From positions 824,591 to 888,590 of the forward strand of contig NC_018945.1 in NCBI RefSeq assembly GCF_000304475.1: a stretch of 64,000 bases of DNA, written 5' to 3'. Origin of the DNA: Kazachstania africana CBS 2517. Its lineage: Eukaryota; Ascomycota; Saccharomycetes; Saccharomycetales; Saccharomycetaceae. Below, piece by piece: positions 36,388 through 47,078 of the stretch (positions are counted from its first letter, which is position 1; every line of letters starts with the position of its first letter). The notes under the pieces are model-generated. The model saw only the letters and a program-made list of their open reading frames with translations, was not told where the DNA came from and made no database searches. Made by a program: the position numbers and the translations under genes.

Positions 36388-38091
36388 ATGCAACCTACTA
36401 CAAGCACTGAGTCCAGCTCACTCTCTCAAAAGGAACGTGCCAATGACTCTATTTCTATAAGTAGTGAGCCTCAAGATTTCAGAGGTGATAACCTCGAGGC
36501 TCAACATGCAGACTTGATGCTTCAAAAGACTGCTACAATCAGCTCTGCTATCGAATCTAATGTTTCCGCTACAAGACAGTTATCACGTATTGCTACTGGT
36601 ACTATTAATGTACCAGAAAGAATCGGCGTTGATTATTCTAACACTTTACCAATGGGTGGTGACAGACCTTATCCACCATCTTTACCAGATAAAGACGCCT
36701 TTGAGGTCACTTTTGATGGTCCAGATGATCCTTTACATCCTTTTAACTGGACTCTAACGAAGAAAACTATAATTTGTCTGATCCTTTGTCTGGACTGTAT
36801 CTGTATTTCAATGGCCAGTAGTATTTTTGCTTCTGGTGTCACACAAATTTGTGAAATCTATCACGTCATTCAAGTTGTTGCCATCCTTGGTGTCACTTTG
36901 TATGTCTTCGGTTTCGCTGCTTCCCCAATTATTTACGCTCCATTATCTGAAATCTATGGTAGAAGAGGTGTCCTTGTTCTTTCTTCTCTCGGTTTCTGTA
37001 TATTCCAATTCGCTGTAGCTACTGCCGAAAACTTGCAAACTATCATGATCTGTAGATTCTTTGGTGGTTTGATTGGTGCTGCTCCAATGGCTGTCGTTCC
37101 CGCTGCTTTTGCCGATATGTTCGATACTAACATGAGAGGTAAGGCTGTCTGTCTCTTCTCATTGGGTGTCTTCGTTGGTCCAATCATTTCACCAGTCATG
37201 GGTTCTTACATCGTTCAACACACAACTTGGAGATGGTTAGAATACGTTGTAGGTTGTTTAGCTGCTTTGGTTTTCGTCTTAGTTGCCCTATTCTTCGAAG
37301 AAACTCATCATCCAAGTATTTTGGTCGGTAAAGCCAAACAAATGAGACAAGATACTAACAACTGGGGTATTCATGCCGCCCACGAAAATGCTGAACTGTC
37401 TATAAGAGATATTGTCCAAAATACAATTACTAGGCCATTGATCATGCTGTTTACTGAACCAGTCTTATTGATTGTTTCTATTTACAACTCTTTTGTCTAC
37501 GGTATCTTATATTTACTTTTGGAAGCTTACCCAATTGTTTTCGTCGAAGGTTATGGTTACACCAAAAATGGTGAATTGCCATATATTGCTTTGATTATTG
37601 GTATGATTTTCTGTGCCATGTTCATTTGGTACATGGACTCGAGTTACTTGAAAAAAGTCAATAAAGCTGGCGGCTTAGTTCCAGAAGCTAGACTAGAACC
37701 AATGATTTTAGCGGGTATAGTCTTTCCAATTGGTATCTTATGGTTCTGCTGGACCGGTAACTATCCAGAAAAGATTCACTGGATTTGTCCAACTATCGCT
37801 GGTGCTTTCATAGGTTTCGGTTTGATGGGTATTTTCTTACCATGTCTAAACTATATCATTGAATCCTACTTACTAGTTGCAGCTTCTGCTGTGGCAGCCA
37901 ACACATTCATGAGATCTTCATTCGGTGCGACTTTCCCATTATTTGCAGGTTATATGTTTGAAGGTATGGGTACTGGCTGGGCCGGTTTATTATTAGGTTT
38001 ATTCGCCGCTGCCATGATTCCAGTTCCTTTACTACTACTAAAATTCGGTCCAGGTATTAGAAAGAGATCTAAATGGGCCTATTCAGGTTAA
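36388..38091 (+). CDS. TPO1: Polyamine/drug:H+ antiporter Tpo1 (MFS, DHA1)
   Basis: The 567-residue protein has a long hydrophilic N-terminus (about 1-115, Ser/Thr-rich) ending in the Tpo1-type [13 protein letters not shown] and DDPLHPFNW motifs. Twelve membrane spans follow. MFS signature pieces include [17 protein letters not shown] between helices 2 and 3 and the drug-antiporter motif C stretch [19 protein letters not shown]. The end ([25 protein letters not shown] helix, then RKRSKWAY) also matches. Tpo1 exports spermidine, spermine, putrescine and several drugs and weak acids across the plasma membrane. Similarity to S. cerevisiae Tpo1 is very high through the membrane part. Codon choice appears more biased toward preferred yeast codons (GGT, GCT, TTG) than in neighbours, suggesting strong expression. 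FRA1-TPO1 synteny separates it from Tpo2-4. Confidence 0.94.
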   Translation: MQPTTSTESSSLSQKERANDSISISSEPQDFRGDNLEAQHADLMLQKTATISSAIESNVSATRQLSRIATGTINVPERIGVDYSNTLPMGGDRPYPPSLPDKDAFEVTFDGPDDPLHPFNWTLTKKTIICLILCLDCICISMASSIFASGVTQICEIYHVIQVVAILGVTLYVFGFAASPIIYAPLSEIYGRRGVLVLSSLGFCIFQFAVATAENLQTIMICRFFGGLIGAAPMAVVPAAFADMFDTNMRGKAVCLFSLGVFVGPIISPVMGSYIVQHTTWRWLEYVVGCLAALVFVLVALFFEETHHPSILVGKAKQMRQDTNNWGIHAAHENAELSIRDIVQNTITRPLIMLFTEPVLLIVSIYNSFVYGILYLLLEAYPIVFVEGYGYTKNGELPYIALIIGMIFCAMFIWYMDSSYLKKVNKAGGLVPEARLEPMILAGIVFPIGILWFCWTGNYPEKIHWICPTIAGAFIGFGLMGIFLPCLNYIIESYLLVAASAVAANTFMRSSFGATFPLFAGYMFEGMGTGWAGLLLGLFAAAMIPVPLLLLKFGPGIRKRSKWAYSG

Positions 38092-38396
38092 TTAAAGATT
38101 TTCTTTTTTTTCCACCTAAAAACTGTCATCCTTATATCACATTAAATCATAAACCTCTTAAAATATGGTGATCCGTACATATCACTAATATTAATAATAT
38201 ATAGAATAATAATATCATACTTTAATAAATTTTACATTAGTCTCTTACACAATAAGCCTATTTGGTTGACATTTTTCATGCGATGCCCGCCAATAAAAAT
38301 TTTAAGTCGTGGTAGAATGTATTCATTAGTGAATGGCAATAATTCAAGTCTGTCGAAAGCAAGAAAACATCATCCGTTGGCCTCTTAACAATAGTC
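38092..38396. other. 305-bp gap TPO1-NUC1
   Basis: AT-rich TPO1 3' region and NUC1 promoter. Nothing recognised. Confidence 0.5.
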
Positions 38397-39389
38397 ATGA
38401 TTCTGACGGGGATAACTTTAAAACAGCTGTCTTCTGCAGTAGTAGGAGTCGGTGCAGGTTCTGCTGTTACTTATTATTTTGTAAATAAACCCGAGGAGCT
38501 TAAGTTCCCAAGTGTTGTCGTGGATGAAAGGAAAAGAGAGAAGAATGGATTATCGAAGAAATTGAATATTAATCCAGAAGGATTTTTTAAGTATGGTTTT
38601 CCTGGTCCTATTCATGATGTGCAACGAAGAGATCAGTTTATTTCATGCTATGATAGAAAAACGAGAAATCCTTACTGGGTACTTGAACATATCACACCAG
38701 AAGCATTATCTGTGAGAGACAGTGATAGAAAAAAGTCTATATTCAAAGAGGATGAGTCAATTCCCGCAATGTTCAGAGGAAAATTGAAGGATTATTTCAG
38801 ATCTGGTTATGATAGAGGTCATCAAGTGCCAGCGGCTGATGCAAAGTTCTCTCAAGACGCCATGGATGATACCTTTTACCTCACAAACATGTGCCCACAG
38901 ATTGGTGAAGGCTTTAACAGGGACTATTGGGCTCATTTTGAATATTTCTGTAGAGGTTTGACTAAGAAATTTAAAAGTATTAGAATAATGACAGGTCCCC
39001 TATACTTACCGAAAAGAGATGAAATTGATGGAAAGCTCAAGGTCACATATGAAGTTATTGGTAACCCGCCTAATGTTGCTGTTCCAACCCATTTTTTTAA
39101 GTTAATTGTTGCTGAAGGCAGCAATGCCAAAACTGAAGATATTTATACAGCAGCTTTTGTGCTACCGAATTCTCCCATCCCAAATGAAACTAAGTTAACT
39201 GATTTTGAAATTCCGATTAGTGCATTAGAGAGAAGTACAGGTCTGGAACTTTTGCAGAAACTTCCAAAAGAAAAGCAGCTTTCTTTATGTGAAGAAGTCG
39301 ATTGTCAGATTGTTGTGAGAGAGTTTAACAATTCCACAAAACAACTACCAAAAAAAACAGTACCTGCTCTACCAGTCCAAAAGGCTTAG
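38397..39389 (+). CDS. NUC1: Mitochondrial endonuclease G homologue Nuc1
   Basis: The 330-residue DNA/RNA non-specific endonuclease (S. cerevisiae Nuc1 is 329) has a short hydrophobic N-terminus (LSSAVVGVGAGSAVTYYFV, 11-29) that anchors it in the inner membrane. The His-Me finger active site DRGH is at 139-142, with His142 the general base. The metal-ligand asparagine is in NMCPQIGEGFNRDYW (Asn174). Conserved KYGFPGP and IMTGPLYLP frame the core. Nuc1 degrades mtDNA and RNA, acts in apoptosis-like death and programmed nuclear destruction during sporulation, and also curbs the L-A killer helper virus in S. cerevisiae. It belongs to a different S. cerevisiae chromosome (YJL208C), so this is another synteny junction. 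The ATG is the first in the frame. Confidence 0.95.
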   Translation: MILTGITLKQLSSAVVGVGAGSAVTYYFVNKPEELKFPSVVVDERKREKNGLSKKLNINPEGFFKYGFPGPIHDVQRRDQFISCYDRKTRNPYWVLEHITPEALSVRDSDRKKSIFKEDESIPAMFRGKLKDYFRSGYDRGHQVPAADAKFSQDAMDDTFYLTNMCPQIGEGFNRDYWAHFEYFCRGLTKKFKSIRIMTGPLYLPKRDEIDGKLKVTYEVIGNPPNVAVPTHFFKLIVAEGSNAKTEDIYTAAFVLPNSPIPNETKLTDFEIPISALERSTGLELLQKLPKEKQLSLCEEVDCQIVVREFNNSTKQLPKKTVPALPVQKA

Positions 39390-40628
39390 TAGGATCTATA
39401 GAATGAGAATTTATTATTATCTATTATAAATATTCTAATATAAATAAAAGTTCACGTGGTTAGTCATCTTCAATTCATGTATCCAATTCACACAAGAATA
39501 TTGCAAATATGCGGGAGGCGAACTTGTTAAAGAAGTTCTCATTGAACTCGAAAGTCAGTTATGTTCTGAGCGGAAAAGTGATTGGGCTAATTAATATTTT
39601 GTACCTAGTCGAACCACATGAAAAGAGAAAAATTATAACTTTAAGAAATATATTTCTAAACGGAATACAGACAAATAACAGCTACTAATAGTTTCTATCT
39701 TCATTCAAGTCCGACCGTATCAACCAAGAGTTCCTCTAGTAAGCAATCATATCCAATATTTGATTGAACTGTGATCCACTATCAGACAAAAAGGTCACCA
39801 TCCTTGCTATCCGATCGACCCCCGCTTCTCCTCAATAAACCACTTCAAAACTCTAGCTATCGTGAACTGCAAGATTGCGATGATGACTATAAACCTTGCC
39901 AACTATACCAAGACTAGATCTGTATAAATCAGCAAGCTGAATTTATAATAATCTAACTTCAGATAAAGCTACAGAAGAACATATTTACAAGGAGAGAAGA
40001 CGCTCTTGATCGAATGTCAACGGTATATCCTCAAGGGTTGCCCCTGGTTGCCCCTAGTTTCTTCATTATCTCCTAGTGTCCCTCTCACTTTACCAACGTC
40101 GTTCCAAAAGTCTCTCACTTCAGCTCAGCTAAATTGCTCGAGAAATTATAAAAAAATGAAAAGAACTAGTCGATCCAACATAAAGTTTTACTTCGAATAC
40201 TCAAAGGTAAGAGCTTCAAGCCCTTTGATAAGCTTCTGAATGTAAGCAAAGCTCGACCACTTCAATAATTTTTCCGGGCTGTTAAAAAAGGAAAGAGAGC
40301 TTTCAGTCGTACCTCGAAATCCCGAGGTGAAAAGAAGAGAAAAAAACTGTGTATCTAAAAGCATGGAAACTTAACAATTGCAACCGAAATCTCAAATTGT
40401 GACCGCCACTCTTTTTGATGTGCAAATGTATATCAATAATATTCACACATATTTAAACTTCCCCGTGAAGTCACGTTCTTGGTTAACCTTAGCATCCACC
40501 ACACTATGTAGCTTTGAACTCTTGAAATGTCTAGCAATGTTGCAAGCTTTATATATAATATACAACTGAAAGTTTATCGATGAGAAAGAGGCCTATGAAA
40601 GTTCACTGAGTTTCGTGCCAAATAGAAT
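39390..40628. other. 1.24-kb gap NUC1-permease
   Basis: A Cbf1-type TTCACGTGG (CACGTG core 39453-39458) lies just past NUC1, about 1.2 kb before the permease start. A GATGATGAC box followed about 70 bp later by CTGA (39880-39950) superficially resembles a C/D snoRNA but lacks a terminal stem. Short open frames in this stretch are not protein-like. This gap begins the change toward looser, subtelomere-like spacing. Confidence 0.4.
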
Positions 40629-42371
40629 ATGCTGGTCGATACTAAAGAAAATAGCTCATTGAGAAATGACAGTGTGTCGACGTCGATCAGTTCAATAAAA
40701 GATACATCTCTCTTAAGAAACTTCAAAAATTCGTTTAAAAGAGTCGATCAAGATCAGAACAAGTTTGATGACGAGAAATATAACAGTGTTGATGAGGGTC
40801 AAAAAAGATTGGTAGATCAGCCTCTGCGGAAGACGCTTCAGCAGAGACATTTGACTATGATTGCAATTGGAGGTACCCTAGGAACTGGCCTTTTCATCGG
40901 TTTAGGTGAATCGCTGGCATCAGGTCCCGGCAGTCTATTAATCGGTTATATTATCGTGGGTATAGCCGTCTTTTGTGTGGTACAAAGTGCGGCAGAACTG
41001 TCGTGCCAATATCCTGTGTCGGGTTCATATGCTACGCTTGTTACCAGGTTTATGAATGAATCCTTCGGTTTTACAGTGGCAACAAACTACTGTCTAGCTT
41101 GGTTAGTATGTTTTCCTAGTGAATTGGTTGGTTCTGCAATGGTTATTCGTTATTGGAATGATTCTGTCAACTCATGCGTATGGATTGCTATATTTTGGGT
41201 ATTCGTCATGTGTTTAAACCTTTTTGGTGTGGAAGGCTACGCTGAAACGGAATTCTGGCTTTCAATCATCAAAATAATAGCTATTATAATTTTCATCATC
41301 ATAGGTATAGTGTTAATATGTGGAGGTGGCCCTAATTCCACTGGCTACATTGGTACTAAATACTGGCATGATCCAGGATCATTTGCTCATCCAGTATTCA
41401 AAAGTCTCTGTAACACATTTGTGTCAGCTGCTTACTCATTCGGTGGGTGTGAAATTGTTGTTTTAACATCAGCTGAATCAAGAAAGATATCTTCTATTGC
41501 TCGTGCAGCTAAGGGAACGTTTTGGAGAATAACGATATTTTATTTAGTGACAATCGTTATCATCGGTTGCTTGGTTCCATATACAGATAACAAGCTTATA
41601 AGTGCTACCAGCAGCGAAGACGTTACAGCTTCCCCTTTCGTCATTGCCTTGAGTAATTGTGGCGCAATGGGTACAAGAGTGTCGCATTTCATGAATACAG
41701 TTATTCTCGTTTCTACAATATCGGTATCGAACTCCTGTGTGTATGCATCTTCAAGAATAATACAGGCTTTAGGCGCTATGAATCAATTGCCTAGTATCTG
41801 TGGCTACATTGACAGAAGGGGACGTCCTTTAGTTGGTATCGCTATCTGTGGTTTATTCGGTCTATTGGGATTTCTAGTGGCAGCGGAAAACGAAGCTGCT
41901 ATTTTTACATGGCTATATTCGTTAACCTCTGTTGCTTATTTCGTCACATGGTTTTCGATTTGTTGGTGCCAAGTGAGATTCAGAATGGCTCTTAAGAGAC
42001 AAGGCAGGAGTAACGATGAAATTGCATACAAATCGATGCTGGGAATCTATGGAGGATACGTTGGGGCTATATTAAACATAGTATTAATTATTGGGGAAGT
42101 CTATATATCCATATTCCCTTTGAACGAATCCCCAAGTGCAAATATATTTTTCCAAAATTGTCTAAGTATTCCTATCATGCTAGTTTCTTTTTTTGGACAC
42201 AAGATCTACTGTAAAGGATGGAAAGACTGGTTTGTTAGAGCTAAGGATATTGACCTTGACACAGGTAATTCTATAACAGATTTCGAAATTTTCAAAGCTG
42301 AAATCGAAGAAGAAAAGGAAAGGATAGCATCGAGCCCATTATATTATCGGATATATAGATTTTGGTGCTAA
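40629..42371 (+). CDS. SAM3: S-methylmethionine / S-adenosylmethionine permease (Mmp1/Sam3 type)
   Basis: The 580-residue amino-acid permease of the yeast YAT family has a soluble N-terminus (1-75), then twelve spans starting with LTMIAIGGTLGTGLFIGLG. Also present are PVSGSYATLVTRFMNESFGF and AYSFGGCEIVVLTSAESR. Lengths of S. cerevisiae Mmp1 and Sam3 are 583 and 587. The substrate assignment rests on family resemblance and on the neighbour: the next gene encodes the methyltransferase that consumes exactly these sulfonium substrates. SAM3-SAM4 lie in tandem on one strand in S. cerevisiae, as here, while MMP1-MHT1 are divergent, so SAM3 is the better positional name. Both substrates may be carried. 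A generic permease is the alternative. Confidence 0.8.
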   Translation: MLVDTKENSSLRNDSVSTSISSIKDTSLLRNFKNSFKRVDQDQNKFDDEKYNSVDEGQKRLVDQPLRKTLQQRHLTMIAIGGTLGTGLFIGLGESLASGPGSLLIGYIIVGIAVFCVVQSAAELSCQYPVSGSYATLVTRFMNESFGFTVATNYCLAWLVCFPSELVGSAMVIRYWNDSVNSCVWIAIFWVFVMCLNLFGVEGYAETEFWLSIIKIIAIIIFIIIGIVLICGGGPNSTGYIGTKYWHDPGSFAHPVFKSLCNTFVSAAYSFGGCEIVVLTSAESRKISSIARAAKGTFWRITIFYLVTIVIIGCLVPYTDNKLISATSSEDVTASPFVIALSNCGAMGTRVSHFMNTVILVSTISVSNSCVYASSRIIQALGAMNQLPSICGYIDRRGRPLVGIAICGLFGLLGFLVAAENEAAIFTWLYSLTSVAYFVTWFSICWCQVRFRMALKRQGRSNDEIAYKSMLGIYGGYVGAILNIVLIIGEVYISIFPLNESPSANIFFQNCLSIPIMLVSFFGHKIYCKGWKDWFVRAKDIDLDTGNSITDFEIFKAEIEEEKERIASSPLYYRIYRFWC

Positions 42372-42447
42372 TTCATTTGTAGTATAAATATTTTAACATA
42401 AACAGTCATCACATTTCAAGAATCTTGTCCCAAATTGGGACTACACA

Positions 42448-42457
42448 GTGGCGCCAC
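42448..42457. promoter_or_regulatory. Palindromic GTGGCGCCAC with Met31/32-like flank before SAM4
   Basis: On the minus strand AAATTGTGG runs into the palindrome GTGGCGCCAC, one mismatch from the Met31/Met32 site AAACTGTGG. It lies about 130 bp upstream of the SAM4 start, and a TATATATATATA run lies between (from about 42509). Sulfur-pathway control of SAM4 would be expected, so the match is plausible but unproven. Confidence 0.4.
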
Positions 42458-42585
42458 AATTTAATGATTTTAACACAGTTTTTCTCGATGACTTCAGCTT
42501 CTTGGCATTATATATATATATCGGTGTAGGCTAAAAAATACTTTCCAGAGCTGTCATCATAACTCTACGAGCTGGTTATATCACA

Positions 42586-43566
42586 ATGGGACGCGTACCT
42601 ATTAAAGAATATTTACTACGTAACTCAGATAAGATACTTGTTTTGGATGGAGGCCAAGGTACTGAGCTAGAAAAGAGAGGAATCAATATATCCAGCCCTG
42701 TGTGGTCCACTTTGCCATTTATCAATGAGTCATTCTGGTCAAACAGTAGTTCAAATGATAGGAAAATTATAAAAGACATGTACTCAGATTTCATTAGCGC
42801 TGGTGCTGACGTACTATCTACTACGACATATCAGACAAGCTTCGCATCAATCTCAGAAAATACCAATATTCAGACATTAAAAGATTACCATGAGCTGTTG
42901 AATAGGATCACTAAATTCACTCGTGAATGTATAGGAGATTCAAAATATCTTGTTGGTTCTATCGGAACTTATGCAGCATACTTATCTGCCGAGTATACTG
43001 GCGATTTTGGTGATGCCGCAGACACCATTGATTACCATGGTTATTTCAAACCACAACTAGACAATTTTAATAGAAGTACAGAGATAGACATAATAGGCTT
43101 CGAAACAATACCTAATATACATGAATTAAGGGCGATTTTATCATTGAACAAAAAAGACCTTTCTAAACCATTTTATATCAGTTTATCGACTAATAGTAAA
43201 GCTCAACTAAGGGATGGTACTTCACTAAAGGGCGTGGTTGACGTCATCAAATCATTTGAAAGTACTCTAAATCCGAACCTAATTCTTTTGGGTATTAACT
43301 GTATTGGATTGAACAGCTCTCACTTAACAATGGAATATTTGAATAATCATCTACCTCAATTTCCTTTGATCGTGTACCCAAATAGTGGGGAGAAGTATGA
43401 TCCTGTCAGAAAGATTTGGCTAGCTGACGAAGATCCTGCCTTTACTTGGGAATACATCGTGCATAGATATCTTGATGCAGGTGCTCGAATTGTTGGAGGA
43501 TGTTGCCGAACAACTCCAAGCGATATACGTAGCATCTCAGAGGCCATTAAATGCTACACAAAATAG
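42586..43566 (+). CDS. SAM4: Homocysteine S-methyltransferase (Sam4/Mht1)
   Basis: The 326-residue Pfam-type S-methyl_trans barrel starts with VLDGGQGTELEKRGI. The zinc-binding cysteines are in place: GINCIG (Cys239) and GGCCRTTP (Cys306, Cys307). Sam4 and Mht1 methylate homocysteine to methionine using S-adenosylmethionine or S-methylmethionine respectively. The length equals S. cerevisiae Sam4 (325) and Mht1 (324), and sequence alone does not separate them by eye. With the permease directly upstream on the same strand, the pair forms an uptake-and-use unit for methylated sulfur compounds. The ATG at 42586 leads directly into the conserved start. Confidence 0.9.
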   Translation: MGRVPIKEYLLRNSDKILVLDGGQGTELEKRGINISSPVWSTLPFINESFWSNSSSNDRKIIKDMYSDFISAGADVLSTTTYQTSFASISENTNIQTLKDYHELLNRITKFTRECIGDSKYLVGSIGTYAAYLSAEYTGDFGDAADTIDYHGYFKPQLDNFNRSTEIDIIGFETIPNIHELRAILSLNKKDLSKPFYISLSTNSKAQLRDGTSLKGVVDVIKSFESTLNPNLILLGINCIGLNSSHLTMEYLNNHLPQFPLIVYPNSGEKYDPVRKIWLADEDPAFTWEYIVHRYLDAGARIVGGCCRTTPSDIRSISEAIKCYTK

Positions 43567-44100
43567 GCTTCTGCATGGAGTCCCTTGACGATATCATTTT
43601 TATCATAATAATTGTACTGTATATAGAAATAGAATGCAAACACAATTTGCGACTTTTACAAAGCATATACCAATGTTGATACTGGGCACAGCGTTTGAGC
43701 CTCAGAAGATTAACCTAAACATTACTTAAGTTCTGTCCACTTTTAAAGAATGTCGAAACATAGATGTGCTCACCCACTGTTAAAAAGAGACAGACACGGA
43801 ACCGATTGCCTGCTCGAAATCTCGATTCAGCATGTTCTCGACAAACCTCTGAGATTCAATTTAACATACCAATCTTGCACTGACGAATACACAGCTTCAG
43901 ATCGTAAACATAAATGGACTGACCGGCCCGTTATCGTTGCAGTCACACAATTTCAATTGATGTTTTTCTTCGATGTTCTATTTTTTATTTACCTAAATTC
44001 GGAAAGGTCAACATGTATAAAATCTCGAATGTAGAGATCCTACGATTAGATCTGTCATATCTGTCCTTTTTGGTAGACATAGGTACATCGACGAGAAATA
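43567..44100. other. 534-bp gap SAM4-CHA1 (CHA1 promoter)
   Basis: In S. cerevisiae CHA1 is induced by serine and threonine through the zinc-cluster activator Cha4. A GACCGGCCCG patch near 43920 might be such a site, but I cannot assign it. A 94-codon frame (43750-44034) lies wholly within the promoter and has no protein character. No RNA gene recognised. Confidence 0.4.
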
Positions 44101-45132
44101 ATGCCAACAGTATACAATAAGACTCCTCTACTCCGCCCATATTTTCTGGAGGCAAACAGAGGAACTTCTGATAGCTCGCCACAGGTTTTTTTCAAATATG
44201 AAAGTTTTCAGCCTGGTTGCAGTTTTAAAAGCAGAGGTATTGGTAATTTAATCCTCAAGAATGCCAAGAAGGTTGAGGAAGAGGGCATCAAAACATTAGA
44301 AGTGTTTTCCTCATCAGGTGGTAATGCCGGCTACGCTGCTGCTGTTGCTTGCAGAGAATTATCTATACCCTGTACTGTCGTAGTACCATCTTCTACTAAA
44401 GTAAGAATGGTCGAAAAAATAAGAAGTACTGGTGCTCAGGTAATTGTCAGTGGTAATTTTTGGAAGGAAGCTGACGAATATCTAAGAAATTCTGTCATCA
44501 ACAAGGTAGATTCAAGTAAAGTAGAACCATTATATGTCCATCCTTTCGATGATCCGCTTATTTGGGAAGGTCATTCTACTATAATTGATGAGATTGTCGA
44601 AAGTTTAAATGATGAGAACGTTCATACCTCAAAAGTCAAAGGGGTTGTGTGTAGTATAGGTGGAGGTGGCCTTTATAATGGCATAATAGAAGGGCTTGAG
44701 AGACACGCTTTAGCCGACAAGATACCTGTTATTGCTGTGGAGACAGAAGGCTGCCATGTTTTCAATACCTGCTTGGAATTAGGTAAACATGTCGAATTTG
44801 AGAAAATTTCAAGTATTGCCACTTCCCTTGGTAGTCCCAGCATATCAACGAAAACTTTTGAGTATGCTCAGAAGTACCATTCAAAGGGTGTTGTTCTTCA
44901 AGATATTGATGTGCTAGAAACGTGTCTAAGATATAGTGAGGATTCGAATATGATCATTGAGCCGGCGTGTGCCGCATCTGTTCATCTTGCTTATAATGTT
45001 GATATTTTAGAAGAGGCTCTAAACAAGAAACTAAGTAAGGACGATGTGATAATCATCATAGCATGCGGTGGCTCAGCAACTACACTGCAGGACATTAAAG
45101 ATTCTTTAGCAAAATTGAAGATCAAAAATTGA
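44101..45132 (+). CDS. CHA1: Catabolic L-serine/L-threonine deaminase Cha1
   Basis: The 343-residue fold-type II PLP enzyme starts MPTVYNKTPLLRPYF, very like Cha1. The PLP lysine lies in CSFKSRG (Lys43). The phosphate- and carboxylate-binding loop is SSGGNAG (71-77), the glycine-rich phosphate cup is SIGGGGLYNG and the closing motif is IIIACGGS. Cha1 converts serine and threonine to pyruvate or 2-oxobutyrate plus ammonia, allowing them to serve as nitrogen source. It lies in mitochondria in S. cerevisiae. It is slightly shorter than S. cerevisiae Cha1 (360), lacking the C-terminal tail. Sdl1, the cytosolic-type paralogue, is less similar at the N-terminus. It is the last clearly intact housekeeping-type gene before the decayed region. 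Confidence 0.9.
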   Translation: MPTVYNKTPLLRPYFLEANRGTSDSSPQVFFKYESFQPGCSFKSRGIGNLILKNAKKVEEEGIKTLEVFSSSGGNAGYAAAVACRELSIPCTVVVPSSTKVRMVEKIRSTGAQVIVSGNFWKEADEYLRNSVINKVDSSKVEPLYVHPFDDPLIWEGHSTIIDEIVESLNDENVHTSKVKGVVCSIGGGGLYNGIIEGLERHALADKIPVIAVETEGCHVFNTCLELGKHVEFEKISSIATSLGSPSISTKTFEYAQKYHSKGVVLQDIDVLETCLRYSEDSNMIIEPACAASVHLAYNVDILEEALNKKLSKDDVIIIIACGGSATTLQDIKDSLAKLKIKN

Positions 45133-47078
45133 CTTTGAGTTTCCTTTAATATTGAATAGTTATTTAATTTACATACTTCAAGTATACGCAAGCAGCACCT
45201 GAATGCCATACACCAAAGGAATTGAAACTTCTTTGCCAATAGCATTGCTATTGTGGAAAAATAAAAGTCCAACGATACTGCCCAAATCCCCTAATTATTT
45301 AATTCCAGTACAAGTTTTCTGTCAACGATGATCGACAATGACACCTTCAATGCCAAATACGTGCCTTTATGAGCCTTTTAGGGCTTAATTATCACTCCAT
45401 AAGTTTATAATTGGTTTAACGACTGTTCATTAATAATAACTGTTTATTACTGGAAGTTTTCATTCCACTTAAAAATGGAATAAAAGAGAATTCTTGTTAT
45501 TTGCCTTTGCTACCTTTAAGAGCTAACTTTCAGCACAAAGTTCAAACAAAGAAGCACCACTTCAGAATGAAATCCCAGTTTTGTAGTTCTATTTTAAGTA
45601 TTAAAATATAGATTTCAACAAATCAGGATATTTTTAAATTAGTTAGATGTTTTATCCATTAAGAAAATTTGCAGTACTTCCTGTGCCTAACGGATGAACG
45701 GTTCTCTCCTCCTTATTAAACGATTACTGAAATATAAAACAAGTATCTTAGCAGCTTCCATTCCGTACATTCTAATGATGATCTTTAGATTGGGGTGGCT
45801 CAAATATATACAATATAGTAACTTTATCATCTACTACAGAAATTGAGATCCTTATACAAGAATCAGCAACAATAGCCGTGGATTCATCAAATTTAAAAGA
45901 CTCAGTTTGGAATCGAATGCTCTATACTCATTCCATTGCCTGTTATATGATGTGAGAGGTTCCATGCTGCTATATTTGGAAACTTTAATAGAGGACGTAA
46001 GAGGCCTGATGAGCCCCATAGCGAAATACTTTGAAGTACAGTTACCTCTTCTCAAACTACCCTGTTTCAATAAAAGGAACACTTTTAAGGAACTAGTGTT
46101 TCACAATGGCACGGCTGAGAAGCAATGGGGTAACGCTTTGCATCGTCGTTTGTTTTTATGTCATTTTTTACCAAGGCAGTCAGTCCTGTTTAGTTTCTTT
46201 AGTTTCTCTCTGCAACAACTCTTGAGACGCTCAAAGCTGTTTGAAGAGTTGATGCAAGTACTTTATTCTACTGGCTGAGTTTTACAACAGTTGATTCCTT
46301 TTTTAACGAACATTTTGTAGCTATTGATAAAAAAATATAAGAAGCATTTCTTTAAAAGGGATACTCTGAGGTAGTAATCCTGCTGTTCTGCCTGTAGCGT
46401 GAATATCACCAGTGCTACCCTTGTAGTCCGCGTACGTGAACTACTATATTGTTGCTTTGTAAAGAAATAGTTAAATAATTGTAGAGGTTGAAGTCTGGCC
46501 TTAAAAAGTGGCGCTGCATTTGACACAGCTTTCCTTTTCTGTGAAAGTCGAAATGGCAAAATATCTTTGACAAATATTCATAGTTGCAAACGCCGTTTGT
46601 TGTATACAACGAAAGTCCGAAGATTGGAATATTCAGTCACTCGCTTTACTGGTCATCTGCGCAACAAGAACAGAAAAAGATCACCATCCCATCGATATTA
46701 TCACGAGTATTTCTTTCCCTTGAAAGACGGATAACTCTCCAGGAAGCATACCAATTTTGACTTTTTCAGAAGATACAAGGATTAGTCAAGTGATTCGCTG
46801 TAACTACTAAACTACTACAACTATCGAAAGGACATGTCAGTACTGCCAAAATGAGAACCAACATTCACGGTGTGGAGCAGCCTTATTGGACCTTTTCAAT
46901 TTTGATCACTTATTCTTTCTGTGAAACTTCTTCAACTGCCGTGATTGTAATGTATCTATAATTTTTGCAATTTCTTTAAAAGTCTCATTACAGCAACTGC
47001 TCGTATAAACTCAGTTGCTTCAGAATTTGAAACTTTAGTTTTCATATTTTCCCTTCTGACTCTTATAACATGCTATTT
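45133..47078. other. Gene-poor subtelomere-like stretch
   Basis: About 1.9 kb with no convincing gene. The longest plus-strand frame (ATG 45964 to 46278, 104 codons, Leu/Phe-rich) faces an equally plausible-looking minus-strand frame over the same bases (45852-46082). Neither resembles a known family, so I call neither. No tRNA or LTR signature seen. Confidence 0.5.

Noticed and set aside
39880..39950. Box C (GATGATGA) and box D (CTGA) about 70 bp apart, possible C/D snoRNA
   Set aside because: No complementary terminal stem flanks the boxes and no guide match could be tested; chance occurrence is common.
43750..44034. 94-codon ATG frame upstream of CHA1
   Set aside because: Lies entirely in the CHA1 promoter region, ends just before its start, and has no protein-like pattern.
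45852..46278. Overlapping frames on both strands (76 and 104-123 codons)
   Set aside because: Neither resembles a known family; mutual overlap and Leu/Phe-rich composition suggest chance.
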